Shown: positions 58,382 to 64,000 of the stretch, one piece after another
Layout of the letters: each line of letters starts with the position of its first letter
Position numbering within the stretch: the stretch's first letter is position 1
DNA from: Cryptomeria japonica
Lineage: Eukaryota > Streptophyta > Pinopsida > Cupressales > Cupressaceae
DNA length: 64,000 nucleotides
Reading direction: 5' to 3'
Assembly (NCBI RefSeq): GCF_030272615.1
Contig: NC_081413.1
Coordinates: forward strand, 165,722,580-165,786,579
The notes under the pieces: model-generated
What the model was told of the DNA's origin: nothing
The model's database searches: none
Seen by the model: the letters and a program-made list of their open reading frames with translations, nothing else
Made by a program: the position numbers and the translations under genes

Positions 58382-58953
58382 TTCGCAAGGGTCTATTATG
58401 TCTCCTCCTTGTTCTGATTCTACCTCCAAAGCTAATACAAATTTATCTTCTCCTTCATCTTCAACAAAGAAAGTTTGATCATAAAAGAAAAAACATGACC
58501 CATTTCCTTCAAAAACAGAGTGTTCACCTGCTATTGGGATTACTCATCATTTTTTGCCTTCTCTTCATGTGGGTGTGGGGGCCTACAATCCTTGTGCTTT
58601 TCCATCCTTTTCTTTTGTTCGTGAGACCAATCTAATCTCCAAACAATGGGTCCACCTTTAAATAACGAAATGGTGTCAAGATGAGGAATTTGTGGAGGAA
58701 AAATCTTTCCTAGGCAAGACAAGGAAAACTGATTTCCGTGAGCAAGTAAAGGCTCAAGAACAAGGGTTGATTACTTTGTGCATACAAACAGCTCCTTGTT
58801 TCTTACATCCATTTGGTTCACAAGCGTTGGATCTTGCTTCTTTCTTTGTTCTTCTAGCTCTTGTCGTCGTAAATGGGCATGATAAGCAAGCTGATCTTGA
58901 TATCTCTATTTTTCCGCTTCAATTGAACTCAACTAGCCTTGGAAGTCTGCCAT
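58382..58953 (-). pseudogene. gag-like ORF of element K, N-terminal part
   Basis: The minus strand starts ATG at 58951-58953 (MADFQG), continues with a charged helix DQLAYHAHLRRQELEEQRKK and, after frame breaks, SCLGKIFPPQIPHLDTISLF, WSHEQKKRMEKHKDCRPPH and FVEDEGEDKFVLALEVESE up to the solo LTR junction, where it enters the frame of 57234. At least three stops and frame changes are present. No family was recognised; the coiled-coil composition and position fit a structural gag-type protein. Confidence 0.55.
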
Positions 58954-59315
58954 TATTCCTCTAATATTAACAATAGTGGAGTTTCTTTTATCAGGGTGTT
59001 GGGCAATATGAGGGCTTAGACGATAAACGGATTGTGGATGTGTGGATGAGGTTTCTAGATTTTCATGGAAAGGGGGAAAAAACAATTGATGTTCAAATAA
59101 CATTTCCTACTGAAAAAGAAATATGAGCCAAAACTTGCTAAAAGTTATCCCATATAAGGATGGCCGGTTCATCTAAAGTTGGGGATAAGATACATACCAA
59201 TTGAGTCATTTTTATCATTTCTGATCATGCAAAGCCACTAGGCCTTGATTGAATACTTTTATCCGGTAGAATGCTAAAAAAAATAGACTAAATGTTCAAC
59301 AATGAGAACCCAAAC

Positions 59316-59332
59316 AGTGCCACCAAGCGTGC
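59316..59332 (-). promoter_or_regulatory. primer-binding-site-like sequence of element K
   Basis: Minus strand TTTTTTTGGCACGCTTGGTG immediately follows the right LTR. TGGCAC/GCGC-type starts are common in plant gypsy primer sites. The tRNA is not assigned. Confidence 0.45.
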
Positions 59333-60841
59333 CAAAAAAAACTATCGAACCCTAAAAGGCTCACGCCTTGGTAAGGTCAGTCCAGAAGTTTCACAAACAT
59401 GGGACTAGGACTCGATTTGTGATCTATGAAACGATCTCCGAGATTTTAGAAGCTAGCACTTCGTCTTTGGGAGAAAGGAAAGTGAAGGAGGAAAAACATG
59501 AAAGACAACGAAACTAAGGCGAGACTCAAATGCAAAGCTTTTACAACACCTTAAAGCCCCCTTTTGAGGGAATCATAAGGAAATGTTATTTGCCTGGAAT
59601 GAGCACATCAAACCACAACCTTTCATTGATGAGAGGAGAATGAAATGCACAAAGTTACACTGACATAGGGCATAATATTCAAATCCTCCTGTGGGAAGCA
59701 CTTGCCAAGGCTCGATAGAAACGGCTGAATCCTTCTAGATTTTCACAATAATTAACCATTCTTAAAATTTATATATAAAGAGGTACTCTAATTCTAGACC
59801 TAAGGAAAATGGAAGAGTGAAAAGTCTCACATGATCCATTATTTGCAAGTTCACCAAAATGACGCAAGGCATGTTAACATGGATAAAAAAATGCAAAAGG
59901 CAAGCATAGGCACAATCCCATGCCTTATCTAAGAACAAATATGCTAAGGTCTGATCACAAATGCAAATTACTAAGCTCTGAGAAATATTATTCATTATTG
60001 TCAGGAGCATTCAAAGTGTTGAATGAGCAATTTTCAAAACCCATAATACATAATGCCTACAAGCTCAAATAGAGTTCCTTTCCCTTATCAAAAAAGCTTT
60101 TGACAACTCATCTTTTGCCTGCATATTTGCCGAGTGTTAACCTTATTGTGACGATCGTTGCAACTACTCCTGCATGAAGGATTTTTGAATTATCGCACCT
60201 CTTCAAACTTATGGCATGAGCGCATGATTTTAAAAGAGTTTGTGCGTAGAGTTTCTTTTCTATTTTCAGCACATGCTTCTTGCTTCAATCACGCGGTGTG
60301 TATAAATTCATTCCTACCGTCATCGGCCAATGGTGTGTCTGTGTTTCCCTTTGTGCTCAAGGTTTTTTGAATCCTCCACTTGGTCGACAAGTGGCACCTA
60401 GAAAGTTTCATATAAGCTGGCTAAGCCCATAGGTGATCAGAACACGCAACATCTTGGCAGGAATTTGAGCAAACCTTTTCAACTTAACTTTAAACTTTTG
60501 TGGAGCCCTCGCGTGTCTTGTTTCCGACACAAATGTTATTGGCAAGATGATGCATTTCCAAAAACAAGAAGGAAACACATGGCACAATAGTGAGGTTCTT
60601 AAGGGCTTTGTTCCTAATTCAATTCCCTACGAAACCTCCATGCGTAGTATTCCGCCTTGAAGTTTACTTGAGCTAAGGAGTCTTTGGAGAGGGCATGGGA
60701 AACTTATATGGCAAGATTGTGGATCTTTATGCAAATGAGAAGATTACAAGCCGCACGTTTGGAGTGGAGTGCAAAGAGAGAGTGAGACCATTGTTGTTGA
60801 AATTGGAGCTCGGCTCGATCTAGCTATGAATAGAATCTACA
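59333..60841 (-). repeat. 5' LTR of nested element K (right copy)
   Basis: Direct repeat of 51926-53470, from CCCTAAAAGGCTCACGCC to ATAGAATCTACA at 60841. It abuts the resumed LINE sequence at 60842. Confidence 0.75.
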
Positions 60842-61017
60842 AAAAAATTAAGAGAACCCTATCCCAAAATTGGGGATCGAAAGAAAGAGATTATTTGGTA
60901 GAGGAATTCAAAGATGGCATGCTCCAATGGAGATGGAAAATCATTAACATGCTTGATGTCTCATCAAAAGAGGTGTTGACTTTGGGCAACATTTTGAAGG
61001 AAAGAAGTGTTATGTAA
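60842..61017 (+). pseudogene. LINE (L1-like) 3' part, resumed after element K
   Basis: The plus frame reads KRTLSQNWGSKERDYLVEEF and MLQWRWKIINMLDVSSKEV, then LTLGNILKERSVM and a stop at 61015-61017. This matches the region of plant LINE ORF2 that normally follows the FWEDSW...PPL block, precisely where the left part stops at 51925. Confidence 0.75.
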
Positions 61018-61458
61018 CTAGGGATATGATATTATAACTAGGTGGATGGATCTATCGACTTGTCGCACACATCCCTTAAATTAGTCATTTTGGGTCAAGT
61101 AAATGATTTATGTAATTAATTATATCAAGAGTTGAGTAGGCCTTCATCAAGACTTACCCTTCCATTGTATTATTAGGAGGTATATATAGAGGAAGGTGAT
61201 TATGGTTGTTATACATGTGAAGTATGATATTGTATTTGGGATCTCTTGGAGATATGGTGTAGAGTGGCTTTTTCCTTAAGGAATATCGTATGGTGTTACC
61301 CTACCTTGATGGTTTACTATATTTTTACATATATTGGATATTAGGGCATCTTGGCACACATACACATTTTGAGTCGTGATATATATCTTTTGCAATATAT
61401 TATTTCTATTACTATATGTGTGGTTCTTATCAAGAAGAATAGAAGTGGACAAGATACC
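61018..61458. other. LINE 3' region or unrelated AT-rich DNA
   Basis: AT-rich, with a TATATATAGAGGAAGG (about 61181) TATA-like word. No coding support. It ends at ATACC (61454-61458), the candidate target site of LTR D. Confidence 0.35.
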
Positions 61459-62600
61459 TGTTGACGTGTTTTTTTAGGACGGCGTCGAACACAGAATAAA
61501 GTTGCCTAACGGTCACTTCACTCTCTCTTGATCAAAGTACGGTTGCATGCTGATATAGTAGAAGAAACAGACAACCGACTCCAAGGTTCCTTTTATGTTG
61601 CGGATGTGACTCAATTGGCCGATGTGATTGCTGGTAATCCAAGGGGCCTTACGTATGTTGAAGAAATCTATGCAAGCTCGAGAATTTATTGACACGGATG
61701 ATTTGCAATGAAGCTCTAAGTTTTAGATTTTCGGATTACGAAATATGCAGAAAGTAAATAGGAATAGGGTAGAGGGAAACTAAACTAAAGGTAATCTAAT
61801 CCTAGGAACAAGGAGACGGGATAAACTTGTGCAAAATCCAACCGCACTTCGCTTCGCCAGCAAAGCACAACTTACACGAAGGCGATGCAATCTTCAGGGG
61901 GAGTGCTAAAGATTTCGAATCATCAAAAGAAACCATCAGATAGAACAATCTCTTCTAACAATCGAAGTTGAACATACACTTATAACGAGGCTCAAACTAA
62001 CTTTGCACGGCATGCAACAATCAGCTGCACACCAAAAGTATGAGCAGGAATTTGGCAACAAGCGATCCTATCAAATCCAGTTCATCTAATTGCATGAAAA
62101 CAAATATAATCTATGAAGAGAACGAGACCATGCGAGTTCCAAAACAACACAAGAACACACCAACAATTGAACAATGTATTAAGTGTTTGCTTCAAAAACT
62201 CTTAGCAACAATCTCTGACTATAGTCTCTCCTGATTACAAATGAGGGGGTCACCCCCTTATATAGGCCTCAAGCCCAGATTACATGCAAAACCCTAATTA
62301 GGGTTTGCCCAAAAGATTCTCCACACATGATGCAACAAGGTGGGAATCTGCATTAAAAAACCCATTATGCCCACTCACAATAAATTAAAAAGGGCCTAAA
62401 ATAGCACCCATGATGATGATCATGCCCGGAATATAACTGACGTCGTCATAAATACCCATCACTCTTCAAGCGACAGCGACATGCAAAAAGAATCCGTCAT
62501 AAAACCACTATGAGGGGATGACATGCAAGAAGATTCCCTTATCCTGTGGTGGCATGCGTTGACCGGTCCCGCGCCTAGTCAATGTTCCCTTCAGCGATAA
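61459..62600 (-). repeat. LTR D of the A/B/C promoter family, minus strand
   Basis: The 3' end is sharp: minus strand ACACGTCAACA ends at plus 61459, preceded by ATACC. Moving right it matches LTR A in reverse: GGATTACCAGCAATCACATC, the GTGCAAAGTTAG block (62000-62012), and the promoter with telo-box and TATA (62256-62306). The part upstream of the promoter differs from A and lacks any tandem array, so the start (near 62600) is not defined. Since an ORF precedes it on the minus strand, it is probably the 3' LTR of an element extending beyond the window. Confidence 0.65.
62256..62306 (-). promoter_or_regulatory. LTR D promoter: palindromic telo-box and TATA box
   Basis: The plus strand shows CTTATATA at 62256-62263 (minus TATATAAG) and AAACCCTAATTAGGGTTT at 62289-62306, in the same order and similar spacing as LTR A (GAGGCCTATATAA is shared). 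Confidence 0.75.
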
Positions 62601-62656
62601 ATACGCCATCATGGTTCAGTCAAAAGACTTTCGTCCAAGAACGGACGACCATTATT

Positions 62657-64000
62657 TCACTCATTAATGGCGTAAGTAATGAACCTACCGACGATGGCTT
62701 CCAATTCTCCAATGGAGACACTTGGCACATTCTCGATATTGAATTCCATCAGGGCAATCTCCTCTTCACTTCTGGAAAAGAAACTTTCCCAATCCGCCAT
62801 GGCTTCCTGTGTTTTCTTCATCATACCGGAGAATGAAGAAACATTTGCAAAACGTTCCTTGGGAAACGAACCGATGAAGAAGAAATCATGCCACTGGGAT
62901 TTCAAAGAATTCACTGTTATTCCCCCATCGCTGAGTTTCCTTGAAAATAAAGCTTCCATGGCACTGAGGATTTCTTCCTGTATCCCCCTGATGGATTCCT
63001 TCAAGGTGACGGAATCAATGTTGAATTTATCAAGGATGTTCTTCCCTGAATAGATGGCGTAGAACCATCGGGGAAAGTCGTAGGCTTCATTCTCCTGGAT
63101 TACTTTCCCGTCTACCAGTGTTTGCCTTGGAGTCCTCATCAGAGCCCTGAGTCGGGAAATGGCTAAGTCTTGGTAGACATCAACATCTTCCCATAGTCCT
63201 TCCGCTATTTCCAACCTACTTAGGAGGGCTACGAACCTCGAATGGAGCTGAGCTAGATCTTCTACAAATTTCCCTGCCTCAGCATAAACATCCTCTACCC
63301 ATTCTCGGGAATTTTGTGCCATTACCTTTGTAAGTTCCGCATCGTCAATTACTTCCTTAGGAAGGAAGGGAGGGGGAGTGGATGAAGGACCTACTTCCCT
63401 GAGGGGTTTCTTGAAACTCCTGACATACTCGCATAGAAGTTTGTTTTCCTCCTTCAGCCGCTTACACTTTGCCTTTGTTTTCAGCAATTTCTCCTTCATG
63501 GCAAAGGAAGAATCGTCGAAATCTCCCATTACTTGACCGGTGGAAGCATGGCCGAGATCCACCTGTCTGATGACGTAATCTTCCTGCCTGATCTCACTCC
63601 TATCCCTATCCACAGCAGGTTCAGCAATGTGCAAGGTCCGGGCTCCGGATTCTTCCCTGACTACCTTGGAAAACTTCCGGGGGGCCTTCCTTTCCGGTGG
63701 CTGATCCATCCTCTTCAATAATTCTTCTAATTCCTAAGCAGGATTGGGCTCCCCTCTTGCTTCATTTCCCAATCTGCCTACCAACCAATCCGGCGCGGGG
63801 ATGGAATGGCTATACTCCCCTGCATGCTCTTGTTCTTGAGATTCCTCTTCCATTTCGCCAAGAATAGTCTCTATGAAATTATCCTGGCGAACTTCTTCCA
63901 GGTGTGGGGAAACCTCTTGCCTCTAACTTCTTGGCTGATGACGGCCATGTGAAGCATTGATGCTAAGTATATCAAGTGCTGGAACATTTCCTGGAAGTGG
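62657..64000 (-). pseudogene. long coiled-coil ORF upstream of LTR D, unknown function
   Basis: The minus strand carries about 353 uninterrupted codons (63718 to 62657), plus upstream reading in the same frame to the window edge through two TAG stops (about 63734 and 63929), each explained by CAG-to-TAG. Visible features: charged coiled coil MKEKLLKTKAKCKRLKEEN followed by KLLCEYVRSFKK, a proline-rich link PSSTPPPFLPKEV, helical segments WVEDVYAEAGKFVEDLAQLH and ISRLRALMRTPRQTLVDGK, a motif DFPRWFYAIYSGKNILDKF and SQWHDFFFIGSFPKERF. No protease, RT, integrase or zinc knuckle is present. It resembles the extra ORFs of unknown role placed between pol and the 3' LTR in some plant gypsy elements. 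It is not a known host family that I can name. The frame is well preserved compared with its neighbours, implying a young element. Confidence 0.6.

Larger units (their letters stand above)
51926..60841 (-). mobile_element. LTR retrotransposon K nested in the LINE, pol-less
   Basis: Two ~1.5-kb direct repeats enclose about 5.9 kb. On the minus strand, the right LTR is followed by TTTTTTTGGCACGCTTGGTG (59316-59332), a primer-site-like sequence, then by a gag-like coiled-coil ORF. No protease, RT, RNase H or integrase was recognised anywhere in the internal region, which would make this a large non-autonomous (LARD-like) element. A solo LTR of a different family is inserted in the ORF. LINE sequence on both sides (51925 and 60842) joins across the element, proving insertion. 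The target duplication is blurred by an A-run on the right (GAAAT versus AAAAA/AAATT). Confidence 0.75.

Noticed and set aside
31161-61458. ATACC before LTR B (31161-31165) and before LTR D (61454-61458) as evidence of one element
   Set aside because: The orientations differ and a 5-bp match is expected by chance; the loci are 30 kb apart with unrelated nests between.

Overview
This window looks like nuclear DNA of a seed plant with a very large, repeat-filled genome. A conifer or other gymnosperm is my inference, from long AT-rich decayed sequence, nested LTR elements and a host exon isolated in kilobases of repeats; I cannot name a species. No complete host gene is visible. Almost every recognisable coding stretch is a decayed transposable element, and many of its stops fit C-to-T or G-to-A change.

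Layout. 1-579: LINE ORF1 (DUF4283) fragment, minus strand. 2241-7597: structurally complete Ty1/copia element with 371-bp LTRs, tRNA-iMet primer site, polypurine tract and 5-bp target duplication, but a dead gag-pol. 13350-14065: non-autonomous hAT-like element with an 8-bp target duplication and a GC-rich inverted repeat. 14656-16898: LTR and copia gag remnants. 17340-22121: hAT transposase pseudogene (minus), split by LTR-type DNA at 18716-21542. 23445-35788: three very long related LTRs (called A, C and B) head to tail, each carrying a different internal tandem array. 35801-37457: another LTR family. 38800-39640, 43419-43871 and several other places: local tandem duplications.

40503-46225 holds the best evidence for a host gene: minus-strand exons with splice-like borders, one of them encoding the second half of a PHD finger. 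Copia pol debris (41980-43040) lies in the presumed intron. 47905-49272 is a TGTAATGTCCC-type LTR.

50030-61020 is a three-level nest. A LINE reverse transcriptase gene (plus) is cut at 51925 and resumes at 60842. Between its halves lies an LTR element of about 8.9 kb (minus) with a gag-like ORF and no recognisable pol. That ORF is itself cut by a 1147-bp solo LTR at 57235-58381 with a perfect TTCGC duplication. 61459-64000 carries a minus-strand LTR of the A/B/C promoter family (called D), preceded by a long coiled-coil ORF that runs off the window.

The most unusual signal is the A/C/B LTR family: the promoter region (palindromic telo-box plus TATA) and the 3' end are conserved, while the middle of each LTR has been filled by a different periodic array.
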